Shown here in pieces: positions 10,600-23,300 of a stretch of 64,000 nt of DNA. Both the position numbers and the translations under genes were made by a program. Position 1 is the stretch's first letter; each line of letters begins with the position of its first letter. Source of the DNA: Procambarus clarkii (Eukaryota; Arthropoda; Malacostraca; Decapoda; Cambaridae); assembly GCF_040958095.1 (NCBI RefSeq), contig NC_091171.1:48593862-48657861 (forward strand), in the 5' to 3' direction. The notes under the pieces were generated by a model that worked only from the letters and a program-made list of their open reading frames with translations, was not told the origin of the DNA and did no database searches.

Positions 10600-11463
10600 C
10601 AGCTTAGTACCTCTGAATGGTAAAAAGAAGACCTTAAACAAAATACAGGGTACAAAATACAATCAAATCTGCCCATAGTAGGAAAGCAGCATGTAAACTA
10701 TCTGGGAATAATGATGTCTGACGATCTAACACTTAGGAAGCATAACCAAGCAAATATTGCATCAGCCACAAAATGAGAGGATGGATTACAAAAACCTTCA
10801 AATCCGGGGATCCCATGACAATGAATGTACAGTACTATTCAAATCTGTGCTGTCCTATCTTGAGTACTGCTCCATACTCACTCACTCACTCACCTGTTCA
10901 GAGCAGGAGAGATTGCTGAAATAGAGGGAATCCAGAGAACACATACAGCCTACATAGACACGATAAGGCACCCAAATTATTGGGATCATCTCAAAGCTTT
11001 CCAAATGTACTCTCTAGAAAGGAGACAAGAGAAGTATCAAATAATATACACATGGAAAATACTGGAAGGCCAGGTCCCAAATCTACAAAGTAAAATATCA
11101 ACATACAGGAGTGAACGATATAGAAGGAAATGCAGAATACAACAAGTGAAGAGCAGGGGTGACATTAGCACAATCTGAGAGCACTTTATAAACATTAGAG
11201 GTCCACAGTTGTTCAACATCCTCCAAGCAAGTATAAGAAATATACTTTACATGATGGCAACAAGGTGGACATCGTCAAGAGAAAACTGGATAGCTTTCTT
11301 CAAGAAATGCCAGACCAACCGGGCTGTGGGCCACTCCAAGCAACAGCCTGTTGGACCAAGCTTTCACAAATCAAGCCCTGGGCCGGGCTTGGGGAGTAAA
11401 CGAACTCTCAGAACCCCATCCAGGAACAATCCAGGTGCATTGCACAAGTATAGCGCTATGTAG
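10600..11463 (+). mobile_element. LINE 3' end (second lineage)
   Basis: Readable order: KQHVNYLGIMMSDDLTLRKH, SLERRQEKYQIIYTWKILEG, QVPNLQSKISTYRSERYRRK, RGPQLFNILQASIRNI and ENWIAFFKKCQTNRAVGHSK. This is the region C-terminal to reverse transcriptase in a LINE lineage whose 3' ends recur in minus orientation at 3.0-3.8, 20.05-20.56 and 23.6 kb. Internal stops make it a pseudogene. Confidence 0.75.
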
Positions 11464-11699
11464 GGTGACTAGCTGTTGATTCCCCCTATTATGCAGATAC
11501 TGACTTTGGCTCCTATTTGCCTCCAGTGAGTTCCCTTTCTGTTTTTGCTCTCCATTATGAGATAGAACTGGGCAGCCTCCAAAGAAGCCCTCTCAGAAAA
11601 TCAGCATTGAAAGTAATGATGGATGGGTCTTTGGAGGCTCCCTGAATGCTCTGTTACCTTTTCCAGGGCTTTGGTTTTTTGTCTTCCTGTTTTTTTATT

Positions 11700-11965
11700 T
11701 ACTGGTATTTATATACACAAGAGTTCTTACATTCTTGTAAAGCCACTAGCATACATAGCATTTCGGGTAGGTCCATAATCCGAATTTTCCCTGGAATACG
11801 GCCTACCAAATCATTTAACAACCAGGTACCTATTCACTGCTGGGTGAAGAGAGGCATCCAGTTAAGGATTGGAGCCTAGTCAATTCTCCATGACCAGGAT
11901 ATGAACCCAGGCCAAGTCACTTGCGAAAAGCAGGGCGAGTGTTTTACCACTACGCCGCGGGGATT
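11700..11965 (-). mobile_element. tRNA-headed SINE, second family
   Basis: The plus strand reads ACATTCTTGTAAAGCCACTA, TTTAACAACCAGGTACC, TATTCACTGCTGGGTGAA, and near the right end a reversed B box (ATATGAACCCAGG) and GTTTTACCACTACGCCGCGG. The plus-oriented copy is at 38,985-39,230. The tRNA-like head is therefore on the right (11,900-11,965). Confidence 0.75.
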
Positions 11966-12229
11966 GGTTCAATGACTGAAATAACAGATTGGCAGATCTA
12001 GCAGTTGGCTGCTCAGTCACCTGGTGGCACACAGCTGCTACTAGTGGGTGATCCGGCTAATGTCCAGGTGGATAGTTTTGAGGTCTTGTTTTCTATATTT
12101 TGTTTACCATGCCATTTGTTTTGTTTCACCACATTTCAGGTTTCCTTTTCATTTACATTTCATTGTGTCCCTGGTAGGCTCACAATGACTTGCAAGGCCT
12201 GGTGTAAGTCCATGTGGATACAGCTATCC

Positions 12230-12640
12230 AGGTATGCTAACAAGACAAAGCCTCCTAGATTACATCGGAAAAAGGCTTTTCATTACGTTCAATGCTGTAT
12301 ATTTTTTTCTGGAGGGGACCGAATTGTGGCTCCTTGAAGCTAGCTTGTTTAGGCAGCTCCTCTTACTTAGTCATAATAGCCATAAGAGTCTCATATGGCC
12401 TACCACTGATCAGAGCCAAAATTTGGTACACCTCACAGAGGCACAGAGAGCCGGGGATTGTTATGATCATCCTCACCACAAAAACATTCAGAAAGTAAGC
12501 AAAGCAATACAGTTCATAGAAATCAAAGCGGTGAAACAGCCAAACAATTCCACGAAAGATTCACTCATAAACTAGGTCAAAATATTCTTGTTACAGATGG
12601 CCACCAATAGGTGTCAGCACAACTGACAGCTAACTTTCAT
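12230..12640. repeat. fragment of the DIRS-linked module
   Basis: Contains TTTTCATTACGTTCAATGCT followed by TCTGGAGGGGACC, and later CAGAGCCAAAATTTGGTACA with CCTCACAGAGGCACAGAGAG. These are the two diagnostic blocks of the inverted module described at 31,637, strongly diverged. No coding. Confidence 0.5.
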
Positions 12641-12730
12641 GCCATCTTAGCATCAGTACTGTCATTGATGTCCTGGAATTTGAACCTTCCCGAGTTGCTG
12701 GCCATAGCGAGTCTCTCTTCTTTTCAAGAT

Positions 12731-12960
12731 AAGTACTCACCTAGTTGTGTTTGCAGGGGGTTGAGCTTCGGTTCATTGGTGCCACCTCTCGACTGTCAAT
12801 GTACTGGTGTACAAGTGCCTGAGCTTATTGAGCTCTATCATATCCACATTTGAAACTGTACAGAGGTAGCCTCCACTACATCACTTCCTAATGCATTCTA
12901 TTTATTACCTACTATGATGCTGACAAAATTCTTTCCAGTGTCTGTGGCTCATCTGGGTAT
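12731..12960 (+). repeat. dispersed repeat (ACTCACCTAGTTGTG family)
   Basis: Begins ACTCACCTAGTTGTGTTTGC and GGGGGTTGAGCTTCGG, then TGCCACCTCTCGACTGTCAA and TGTACAAGTGCCTGAGC. The reverse copy is at 2,791-2,880. No open frame of note. Confidence 0.6.
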
Positions 12961-12964
12961 TAAG

Positions 12965-13770
12965 TTTCCAAGTGTAGGCCATTCTTTGGACAGTGTCATC
13001 TGAGGCCATATGCTTGTGTTTCGTTCCTGACTTTACATCCTGTATCCTGGCAAATACGTCAGTATTTGCTTCACGTGCATATTTTTTAAGCCTCACTTGT
13101 TGTGTGGACTTTATTTATTCTTCGCCTCTAGCTGCATGTAGGCAGTCCTTCCCTAAGTGCTTGTTTTGGTGTTGCCTCTTGCTCTGACAGTGACTTCTCT
13201 GATGAGTCTGAGAGTTTGCTGCTGAGTTTGTACTACTGTATAGGGTGTCTCACCCTTGTTAGTGAGACTCTGACTCTTATGCGAGGTCCTGTGGTTGGGG
13301 ACTATTGGGATTTTTGCTGTAGGGTGCATAGGGTTTGTGTGCTTGTCTATGATATGCCGCTAATGCCTTTCAAAGCCGTGTTTTTCCTAATTTCTGTATT
13401 TGGCATCAGCTCCTTTGGTGAGCAGCTCTAGTGCCTGGGTATCCTGCTTGGGTATTCCTTCAGACCCCATAACGACTTGTTATGGGTTGATCCTGCACTT
13501 GCTACTTACGAGTTTGAAAGGTGCTTGTTGGCCTTGCTACACTTCAATAGTCACCATCTCCATGATGCTGCCTATTCATTGGAGATACTTTTGAGTTATA
13601 CTGCTTCCTCAGGTAACACCGTTTTGCTGCTCCCGGAACTTTTGAGTTCAGGTCCCGTTTGCCCTTTGTTGGCTCGTGTTGCCGGCTTTCTCTTCAGGCT
13701 TTTTGGGGTATGGTTCCATGGTGCTTTCTTCCCTCATTGCCTGATGTGTTCGTGAATGTCTTGGCTCCAA
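12965..13770 (+). mobile_element. DIRS-like element, 5' noncoding/gag region fragment
   Basis: Homologous, with many substitutions, to 7,790-8,370: shared blocks include ATTTGCTTCACGTGCAT, TTTTAAGCCTCACTTGT, CTCTAGCTGCATG and GCCTGGGTATCCTGCTTGG. Frames here are open for 60-90 codons but hydrophobic and unlike known proteins. No RT or recombinase motif. Confidence 0.5.
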
Positions 13771-13784
13771 GCTAAGGTTTTGTA

Positions 13785-14137
13785 ATCAACACCCACAAAA
13801 CCTCCCAAGGTCATTGGCTGGGTCTACTCCTTTAGGTGCATGGCATAGTATGTGTGTTTGCAGCAGTGTGGAAGGCCCTTTGGAGGATTTGCCTTCCTCT
13901 GGGCTCCATTTTCCAGCTCCAGCTCCAGGAGCTGGAGTAACGATGATAGTAAATAAGGATGATAATGATGGAATATCATCATTGGCCTTGCTCCATTGGC
14001 CCTGAGGTTTTGTGATCAACACTCACAAAGCCTCCTAAAGTCATTGGCTGGGTCTACTCCTTTAGTTGCATGGCATATTATGTGTGTTTGCAGCTGGAGT
14101 AATGATGATAGTAAGTAATGATGATAATGAAGGAGTA
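13785..14137. repeat. tandem duplication of about 215 bp
   Basis: The segment starting TTTTGTAATCAACACCCAC and containing TCATTGGCTGGGTCTACTCC and TATGTGTGTTTGCAG (from about 13,785) recurs at about 14,004 (TTTTGTGATCAACACTCAC). Each copy ends in GGAGTAAYGATGATAGTAA and a GATGATAATGA run. The second copy lacks the GGAAGGCCCTTTGGAGG interior. Confidence 0.75.
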
Positions 14138-14139
14138 AC

Positions 14140-14521
14140 ACAATACGAGCTAGATGGTGTTGAGATTGTGAAAGGGATCTGGGTATTATGATTAGTAAGA
14201 ATTTAAAACCAAGAAATCAATTCATAAATGTTCGTAACAAGGCAAATAGAACACTGGGATTTATCTGTCAAAGTGTTAGTAATAAAACACCTGGTGCTAT
14301 TCTTCAGTTATATCTTGCTCTTGTTAGGCCCCATTTAGATTATGCAGTTCAGTTTTGGTCGCCATACTATAGAATGGATATAAATTCACTAGAACACGTC
14401 CAGCGTAGGATGAAAAGTTTATCCCGCAAATTAGAAACCTGTCATACGAAGAAAAAATTACAAGCTTCAAATGGACAAATAGGCCTTCTGCAGATACCCT
14501 CATTCTTATGTTCTTATGAAG
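14140..14521 (+). mobile_element. LINE 3' end (CR1-like, third lineage)
   Basis: Open frame from 14,188: MISKNLKPRNQF, then ANRTLGFICQSVSNKTPGAI, LQLYLALVRPHLDYAVQFWS and PYYRMDINSLEHVQRRM. This is the 'LG-I-RSVSNKT--I-L-LYLALVRPHLDYAVQFWSP' block found after RT in many arthropod LINEs. The 3' tail reads ATACCCTCATTCTTATGTTC followed by TTATG, a typical short tandem 3' end. Confidence 0.8.
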
Positions 14522-14529
14522 CCCCAAAC

Positions 14530-15524
14530 TAGAGATGAAGTGTTCGTGAACACATCGAACAATGGGGAAGCATAGCACCAAAATATTAAACCCCAAAAAA
14601 CCTGAAGGAAAAGCTTGCGAAGTAAGAGCTGATAAAAGGTAGATGGGGCCAGAATCCACCAGGCCTGAGAGCAGCAGAAAGAGTGGAAACAGACAAATCA
14701 GTACAGCCCAGAGTCACACTCTGCTCAAGGGAAAGATAATGCAGGAAATGTTCAGGCGCTCACACAACCGCTCAACCAACAGGTAAAACACCCAGGGCCA
14801 GTCCAACACTGGACAGCGATGAAGTTTCAGGCAGAGCAAAGCCGCCAGAGGCAGGGAAAGAAAAGCCAACCGAGAGTCCAAATGAGGCTCAGCCAAGTCT
14901 AAACCTGAGACGGAACAAACTGGGACTTCCTCCAGTTGGCCAGGAACTCAAACCCGGTGAGCTGGGAAGGAACTGAATCCAAACCTATCTGATATGCGGA
15001 CTAACTTGAGGTCCACACCAGCCAGTCATCGAGGTAGGCCAACACACAAACCCCTAACAGATGTAACTGGGTCACCATGAACTGCACTAGACTGATAAAC
15101 ACATGGGGGGCTATATTCAAGCTGATGGGAAGAACCCTAAAGTGGCAAGCTTGATGCTCCACAAGAAAACATAGCTAGTCTTATGAGGATGTGTCAATAC
15201 GTATCCTTGAGGCTCAAGGACACCATCCAAGCTCCAGCCAGTAACAGCAGGAGAACGTGGTACAAAGTGGTCATGCGGAAGGTCGGACAGGGAATGGAGC
15301 TATTCAGACCCGAGACATTGAAGATATGTCTTATGTCCGCCAAGTCCTACTTCAGGATCGAGAACAAGCGGAAAACCCACTGATGGGACAAGGTCACCTC
15401 TACCATGCTGAGGCCAACCAACTTTCAATGACCCAATGCAATGGCAGGGAGGACTCTTGACTCAACAGGCCCAACCCCATGTATAGAGAAGGAACCAAAT
15501 AGCTCTGCCAATGGCTATGTTGAG
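14530..15524 (-). pseudogene. DIRS-like reverse transcriptase fragment with YLDD box
   Basis: On the minus strand, around 15,090-14,985, the frame reads VFISLVQFMVTQLHLLGVCV then LAYLDDWLVWTSS. YLDD (15036-15025) is the catalytic box C of the reverse transcriptase, and YLDDWLVW is a string typical of DIRS/Ngaro RTs. A stop follows shortly (WTSS*), and the rest is frameshifted. Together with 15,840-16,640 this looks like one minus-oriented DIRS copy split by the SINE at 15,525-15,735. Confidence 0.7.
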
Positions 15525-15735
15525 GTTATCTTGAGATGATTTCAGAGCTTAGCGTCCCCGCGGCCCGGTCCTCGACCAGGCCTTCTTTTTGTTACACACC
15601 CCCCCCCCCCCTTCCCTCCAGGAAGCAGCCCGTAGCAGCTGTCTAACTCCCAGGTACCTATTTAATGCTAGGTAACAGGGGCATCAGGGTGAAAGAAACA
15701 TTTTTCCCATTTGTCTTCGCCTCCACTGGAAAAAA
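15525..15735 (-). mobile_element. SINE, 3' half, inserted in the DIRS relic
   Basis: The minus strand carries CTTTCACCCTGATGCCCCTG, TTACCTAGCATTAAATAGG, CAGCTGCTACGGGCTGCTTC, then GGCCTGGTCGAGGACCGGGC and CTCAAGATAACCTCAA. Its first blocks equal the body of the SINE at 2,573; the last ones equal the minus copy at 19,733. A C14 run (G14 on the minus strand) lies in the middle. Confidence 0.8.
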
Positions 15736-15839
15736 AATTGTGGGGTCAGAAACTATCCCAATGCATGGGAACATCCCATGCATAAATTCAAACCCTCATC
15801 AAGACCCTTGTGGATTTGTTCGCTAAGTGGCAACTGCCT

Positions 15840-16910
15840 GAAATGCCTTTAACTGGGAGACAGAATCCATCAATGCAGAGACCCAGTGAGGTATCGCCTT
15901 GCATGACTCAGGGCCATAGGTATCCCTGACCCAACAGGTAGCAAGGGTGGGCTTAGTGGGGTCCAACCCATATGGACCAAGTCAGAGACCTGCAAGGTAT
16001 TTCCAGGGCCAGAAGGATGTTAACCAAGCAGACACTTCAGGTACTGGGGCTGCTCGCCGGAAGAAAAAGACACCAATCACAGCTAAAACTACCAGGATAT
16101 GAGTAGCAACTGCAGCATGCCATGTAAACAAGCTCACCAACCCCAGTGCACCCCAGCACAACCCAAGAACACTCCCAGCTAAGAGCCAAAACAGAGAATT
16201 AAAGATCCTTGAATAGCCAAAGAAAAGGCTGTCTACCTCATTAGTGTTGCCTCTTAAGGGCAAACTCCCGAACACACTAGAGAAGGGAACTCTGACTGTG
16301 CACGGGCAATGTTAGCAGACATTCAAGCAGGAAAACCCTGAGAGCATTTAGCCTGAAATGTCACATGAAATGCATGTAAAGTCTATACTAAAAGAAGAAA
16401 CAATACATGAAGCAAATGGCCCCCACAGGACAACAAAGTCCAAAGATGGCCAGCACTTAGCTTGATGCAGTGGAGCTTTTCCATGATCTGACGGATTGGA
16501 AGCACTATGAGCACCACTACATGGTGCGACATCAGCAACAGAACTGAGAAGGGGAGTTGACCGAGGGCTGTAGCCAGGTCACCTGGTGGTTGTATTCGGT
16601 ACTAATGAGTTTTTAGTTTAGGTAAATCCCTCATTGTGTGTGAATCGTTTCCAGAGATGTTTGGCGGGTTTCAAAGCTTTGTTTTCCGAGAACCCTCCAG
16701 TTGTTTGAAAAGCTGTGCTGACTTTCTGGAGGCTTTTTCTGGAGTGGCAGATAGTTGCCCACTTCCTGGATTTCTGTGAGAGGGGGCCATGTTCTGCCTC
16801 TGGTGCCAGTGGGCCAAACAAAACTTATGCAACTGATGTGACCTTTTAGTTTGGAGCACTTCAGGGAGCCACTGGGGGGGGGGGGGGGGTCCCTCCAGAA
16901 AAGGCCACGA
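15840..16910 (-). mobile_element. DIRS-like element, 5' region (minus orientation)
   Basis: The minus strand matches the left part of the plus copy at 7,790 (AAGTGCTGGCCATCTTTGGA, GGGGGCCATTTGCTTCATG) and the segment at 29,060-30,330 (CTCTTAAGGGCAAACT, AGAGACCCAATGAG). The right portion, 16,640-16,910, holds a block with GTTTTCCGAGAACC-TCCAG shared with 30,590-30,800, then a 16-base G run. No intact ORF; a 97-codon hydrophobic minus frame (16275-15982) has no support as a gene. Confidence 0.5.
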
Positions 16911-17294
16911 TCACTACAGTCCTCCAATAATTGAAAGCACAACTGAACATTTATCGAGTTGATATCTAGTTGTTTACATGTCTGAGGGCTCGCACAGGCA
17001 ACGACCCAACACAACAAAAGTGCTCATGAGCATGGTCCACAGTGGAAGGGTTAACTCTCATAATATGAAATTAGATACAAAACTTAAAGGTACCATGCTG
17101 TTACTATACATGTATCAGAACATTATAATGAAATATACAGTAATGCATAATATTCAATTTAAAAACTAACTTTAATTTAAAGTCATTTGCTCTAGATTAG
17201 GTTTTAGGTACATAATAGATCTCCTAAATAAATCACAAGCAACTTAAAAATGACTTATGGCGACAATGCAAAACACCACAGCACTGTTAAATGT

Positions 17295-17361
17295 TTAATT
17301 TTCTTCTTTGTCTCTTGGATATTGGAAGATGTTAATCAGCTCATCAAGTAGCGTTTCATGT
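17295..17361 (-). CDS. AMPD2: AMPD terminal exon m, residues 611-632 and stop
   Basis: 67 nt. Acceptor ATTTTTCAG|ACATG. It encodes [20 protein letters not shown], then N and the TAA stop (17297-17295). The RHETL-DEL start matches the RYETLC-EL segment near the family C-terminus; the remaining tail is short and charged and not recognisably conserved. A 3' UTR must follow below 17,295. A weak ATTAAA on the minus strand (17176-17171) is the only nearby polyadenylation-like hexamer I noticed; I do not claim it as the site. Confidence 0.9.
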
Positions 17362-20300
17362 CTGAAAAATTACAGGAAATTAATTTTTTCTTGTTGTAAA
17401 AAAGAAAAAAAGAAAAAAAAAAAGAAAATACCTATGCCATACTCAAAACCCACATACTGATTGACTTTTTAGTATTACTGCAAATTATATTAGAAGAAAG
17501 CTCAAAAGCAGATAATAAAAAATTAATTCTCAAATATAACAGTAATGCAAAGGAATCAAATAATAGCCTGTCATCTACCACTGCAATAAATTGTCAGTCA
17601 GGCTGGGAATAGATCTTAAGTAGCATCCCATTTATCCACAACCAGTAATAGATCCAAAAGTCAACATAAACTGGTGGAAAAATTTAATTCTGGATATTCA
17701 GAGCCTAAACAAATAACCTTTGATTTGATATGAAAAGCTGTTTTCGTAACAAAATCCTTGCTTGCTTCCTAAGGTATGATCTAACTGGGTCCACAGAACA
17801 GGTTATATACAGTCAGGGCAACACACGGCATTGATGTTGCAGGGTTGTACTTGTGCTCGGGAGAATTAAAATACAGCACAATCAATCCAGTACTTAGAAC
17901 TTTAACCTTATAAGACATCAAACTCCTCTAAACATTTGTCCAAAATAAAACATGACTGTCTGGCAATGCAATGATAACTACTAAATAGCACCCAAGTTAC
18001 TACAAACCACCACCAGTACTGACACCACAATACAGTACTGCAGTATGATTCGATCACCCAGTTCCTGATGCAGAGAAAGTTTTATGTACAGGCGAGCAGA
18101 GAAAGCCAGAGAGGGACCAGGAGAGAGTATTCTCCCAGTCTAAAGAGTATTCAGAATACTCTTTATATTAACACAAAGTCTGTTTTCTGAGTTAATCCTT
18201 TTGGCTGCTCCCTTAGTGTCCAATACAGAAGACAAAGTAATCTACAAAACCAATAAGGAGGAAATGCCTAAAGACTTCTGCAAAACCCAGAGCACCAAAG
18301 AAAGCCTTAAGAATTCTAAATATCTAACAGAGACCAGAGCCATAACCTGGCTCCCTCAAGAGATGCAGGAATATAACTCTCACTTAAGAAATATCCATAA
18401 AGTGAAGCAACACAGACAATGGCAAGGTTCACAGAATATAAAGACACGAAGCAGCAAATGACTCTACAGATGATCCATCCAGCAATTAGGTCAAACCAGT
18501 TAAGTTAAAGGTGGCTAAAAGTGGCCACCACAAGGTGACAGAATCACCGAGAACAGCCAGTTTTCCCATGTAAACAGATCTCGGTCTGGAGCCCAGGAAA
18601 ACAAACAAGATACACCTGGCAGGGATCAGGAAGCCACCAAGGTTGAGACCAACCTCTCAACCAGAAAGAGGAGTATCATTGCATTCAATGCTGGTTTCAG
18701 GAGGGACCAAATGGTGGCTACCTTAGCTAACTAACCATGTAGTAGAAGAAAACCAAGACTTACCACAGCAGAGGAAAGCAAAGATCAAACACCCAAAGAG
18801 AAGAGTCCAGGACAGGAACCCAGAGCAAAACAAGCCCAACAGGAATCAGGGGCACTGACCAGGTAATGAGCCACCAGGACCTTGTTAGACCTAAAAAAAT
18901 CCTAGGCTCAAATCATCCCACAACATGCTAGAAAAACAGCAGTCAGAGCTATAAACATTTGATCAAGGCCTGAAGATAGATGGCAGACTGACTAGATGTA
19001 ATGATACTGTAAATGACCCAATATTAGCAAGCCTTGGAACAGGGGACCATGGAAACAAGATCAACAAACAATGCATCATCTGAAGCAGTCCGGGTGATGC
19101 ACAAGTAGTGACGAACAGCTTCAACTGTATACTGTACAGTGGAACCTCGGTTGACGAGTGCCCCTCTTTACAATTTTTTTGGTTAATGAGCTCAATTTCT
19201 TCATAAAATTTGACTCGGTATACAAGCTTTGCCTCGCCTGGCGAGTTTGTTGATATACGTATGGGTCGACCGAGCGTGTGGCTCCTGGTGGCATGGGCGA
19301 TGTGCGCTTCACTTTACCAGTGTCTCCACTTAGTGACAATTGTGCTTGAATATGGTATTTGGGAGGACAACAGGATGGATGGTGGGAAGACTGAATGGAT
19401 GGATGGTAAGGGGACTGGATGGATGGATGGTGAGGGGAATGGATGGATGGTGAGGGGACTGGATGGATGGATGGTGAGGGGACTGGATGGATGGATGGTG
19501 AGGGGACTGGATGGATGGATGGTGAGGGGACTGGATGGATGGATGGTGAGGGGACTGGATGGATGGATGGTGAGGGGACTGGATGGATGGATGGTGAGGG
19601 GACTGGATGGATGGTGGGGGGGAACTGGATAGATGGTTGGGGGGGGGGGGAACTGGATGGATGGTCGTGGGGAACTAGATGGATGGTGGGGGAACTGGAT
19701 GGATGGTGGGGGGGGGGAACTGGATGGATGGTTATCTTGAGGTTATCTCGAGATGATTTCGGGGCTTTTTTAGTGTCCCCGCGGCCCGGTCCTCGACCAG
19801 GCCTCCACCCCCAGGAAGCAGCCCATGACAGCTGACTAACTCGCAGGTACCTATTTACAGCTAACAGGGGCATCAGGGTGAAAGAAACTGCCCATTGTTT
19901 CTTGCCGGCGCCCGGGACCACAGGATCACACGTCCAGTGTTCTGTCCGCTCAGCCGCTGGCTCCCAGGCGGTGGTGGTGGAACTGGATGGATGGATGGTG
20001 AGGAAACTGGATGTATGGTGGGGGAACTGGATGGATGGTCAGGGAATCTGCTTTATGGGGTTCTGGGAGTTTTACTCTCCTAACCTGGCCCGAGGCCAGG
20101 CTTGACTTATGAGAGTTTGGTCCACAAGGCTATGGCTATTGCTTGGAGCGGCCTGCAGGCCCACAAACCCACCACAGCCCAGTTGGTGTGGCACTCCTTG
20201 GAGAAAACTATCTAGTTTTCTCTTGAAGATGTCCACGGTTGTTCCGGCAATATTTCTTATGCTCGCTGGGAGGATGTTGAATAACCGTGGACCTCTGACG

Positions 20301-23300
20301 TTTATAGTGTTCTCTGATTGTGCCTATGGCACCCCTGCTCTTCACTGGTTCTATTCTGCATTTTCTTCCATATCGTTCACTCCAGTATGTTGTTATTTTA
20401 CTGTGTAGATTTGGGACCTGGCCCTCCATGTGTATATTATTCGATATCTCTCTCATTATCTTTCTAGTGAGTACATTTGAAGAGCTTTGAGATGATCCCA
20501 ATAATTTAGGTGCTTTATCGTGACTATGTATGCCGTATATGTTCTCTGTACTCCGAACCCAATGGATAGACCAAATGGAATGGATGGCCCGAATGGATGG
20601 CAGGTGAATGGGGGGGGGGGCACAAGAAAGAAAAATTTTCAGAGAACTCCCGAGCTTAGCAAATAGTCAAATAAAGACAATACAGAGGATGCTATGACAG
20701 AAGACAGTTTTGGTAGTATGATAAGTTGCAATGACAAGATACTGGAAGACTTTCAGAGGAACAAGACTGTGTGTTTGCTGAACTGGCAGTCAATATCAAA
20801 AGATCTTAAAAGAAAAAGCAATAAAACTGAGAAAAATATACTTCTTTGAAGTAATTTCTACATCAACATGTGCACAGCAGTGTGTTCTATTATTTGTATT
20901 GATAAAACAGATGCTAACAATGTGAGGTCTAAAATGGAAATAAATACCAAACATTTTAAGCAACAGAACTTTGGTTGCAACAAAATGGGTTCATTGTAAA
21001 TTAGTTCACTGTTCAATGTAAATGTACACTGCAGTTGTCATTGGACTACACTACTCAATAATGAAAGTGAGAACAATCTTACTATCTTAAGAATCCTTAA
21101 GAAATTTCAAGCCAAAATTATGAGGCATTCAAGATAATGAACATATCAGAGGCAATAAAATACATAATTACATACCTGTAAGCCACACGTATGTTGGGAA
21201 CATTAGTCCGCTTAATGTCATTACCAGCTACACCTTCACGCGTAAAATTTGGTCCAATCCAAAACTGTTTGATCTAGAACAAAATATAAATAATGTTAAG
21301 ACATATTTAATAGATTGTATGTGATCATAAATATGTGTTAATCGAGAATGTTATATCAAGATGATAATTTACATACTGATATCAAACATCACCAAACATT
21401 TTTCAGTAGAAAAAATTACTGAAGGAAATAGGAAGAAACAAAGCAGTTGGCCCAGATGGAATTTCACTTTGAGCTACAGTAAAATAGAATGCACACCTGA
21501 GTATTCCACTTTAATTGACTTTTCAGACATCTTTATGTACAGGAATCTTAGCAGATATATGAAAAAAGGCAAATATAGTTCCAATCTACAAAAATGGTAT
21601 CGGAGAAAACCCATTAAATTACAGACCTATATAGTTGAAAGTGTGGCAGTCAATACACTAGAAAAATAATTAAAACCAAATTGTTAGAATACTTGGAAAC
21701 ATTTTGGTGGATGCCAAAACCATCATTAATTTCAAAACATCATATGGCAGAGTGCTGGAAAGATGGAATGCAGAAAACAGAGAACAGGCTATACTTAATC
21801 TACAAATTTTGCAAAAAAATATTTAAAATTTTTGACAAAGATGAGGGTCCAGAATAGTAAGCTGTCACAGGAGGACCACATGAATGGCACTGTGAAAGGA
21901 GCTTATGCTATGGTACCAAATTTCAGAACTGTATTTAAATATCTGGATGGAGAAATATTAAAGAAACTGAGCATGCAATATAAAAGACCAAAACTAAAAT
22001 ACAACAGGGGGTGTGGTGACCATAACTCAAAAAGTACAAACAAAGTACAAACCAGCATTGAATGTAATGAAACAATTTTCTGGGTGAGCCCCGGAGGCTC
22101 CCCGGAGCTTACCAGGCTGATATGTATGTATTAGACCATGGCATCAGTTGATGGAGTTCTTGCCTACCAGGAACCACGAGCCAGAATCTGACCCCCCTCA
22201 TAAAGGCACGAGGAGCAATGGCCTATGGAAACCCTTATGTGTTTGGAAGCATTCCATATCTACCATTGACCAGAGTTTGATACCCAGAAAGGTAGGCATA
22301 ACAAAACAAACCCCACATGGTAAAAATTGATACCTAAAACCGAACAGGGAGACAGAACTCCCAAACATGCACACGTCACTAATGCTGTCGGGCCGATCGT
22401 CCACGCAGCCTCAGACTCCCCCTGTGCCGGCCGTTATAGCATTCAGTTCTGAGGCCAAGCATCAAAAAGAATGCAAAAAACTCCCGACCGGAGGGAGGGA
22501 GGGTGCCGAGGAGCCTCCAGGGCTCACCCAGAAAATGTTGTTTCATTATTACTCATTATTAGTACGAGTCATTAGTACTAATGACTAGATGGAGTACAAG
22601 AACTCCATCGACTGATGCCATGGTCTAATAAGCCATAATTGTTCATGGTAAGCTCCGGGAAGCCATAGGGGCTCCCCACAGAAACATGCTACTACATGAC
22701 TTAAGAACAAAAGCTATGAAAGTTATTTTTTGAAGAGTTGAAGAAAATTTGAACACATTAGTGAAAAGGTGGTGGATGCCAAAACTACAGGTACTGTAAT
22801 TTCAAAGCATTATATGACAAACATTATTGGGAAGACAGAACATGCCAAGCAAAGCTCTCATCCTGTAACAACACAGGCAATTACACACACTAATACATCT
22901 ATGAATAGGGTCTAACTTACAAATATGTTATGTGAAATAAAGTGCCCTTTCTTGAGCAGGACCTGGGTAGCTCCCCATTCCCTCCTTTTATTTCTTACTC
23001 AAGTTATTTCTTGGTGGCTAGTTTGAGCAGTGAGGGTTTGCCTTTTCAGTGACCCATATGCCCAGTAGTACTGCCATCAACAATCATATCATTATTAAAT
23101 GTCAAGTACTGTTTGAAGATAATTTTGGGTGATTTGAAGGAACTGTGTGTGAGCATATTGAACAGTTCATTTGCAGTGGATTGAGGAATGCTTTCCACTC
23201 AGCCCCCTGTACTTTGATGTAAGGTGGTAAGACAAGCTGAATAGGTTCTGGTCATTATCAGGAATAATGCAAGTCAGAGCCTAATGGAATGTCAGTGTTT

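Noticed and set aside
15982..16275. 97-codon hydrophobic minus ORF that looks like a membrane protein
   Set aside because: It lies in the DIRS 5' region; homologous segments at 7,790 and 29,060 do not keep the frame.
19371..19732. CRISPR-like array (also 45,120-45,492)
   Set aside because: Units are contiguous without unique spacers, and the genome is eukaryotic.
19121..19921. 266-codon minus ORF rich in His/Pro/Ser, longest in the window
   Set aside because: It is the antisense reading of the 24-bp GGAT minisatellite plus a SINE and a Tigger end; periodicity explains the open frame.
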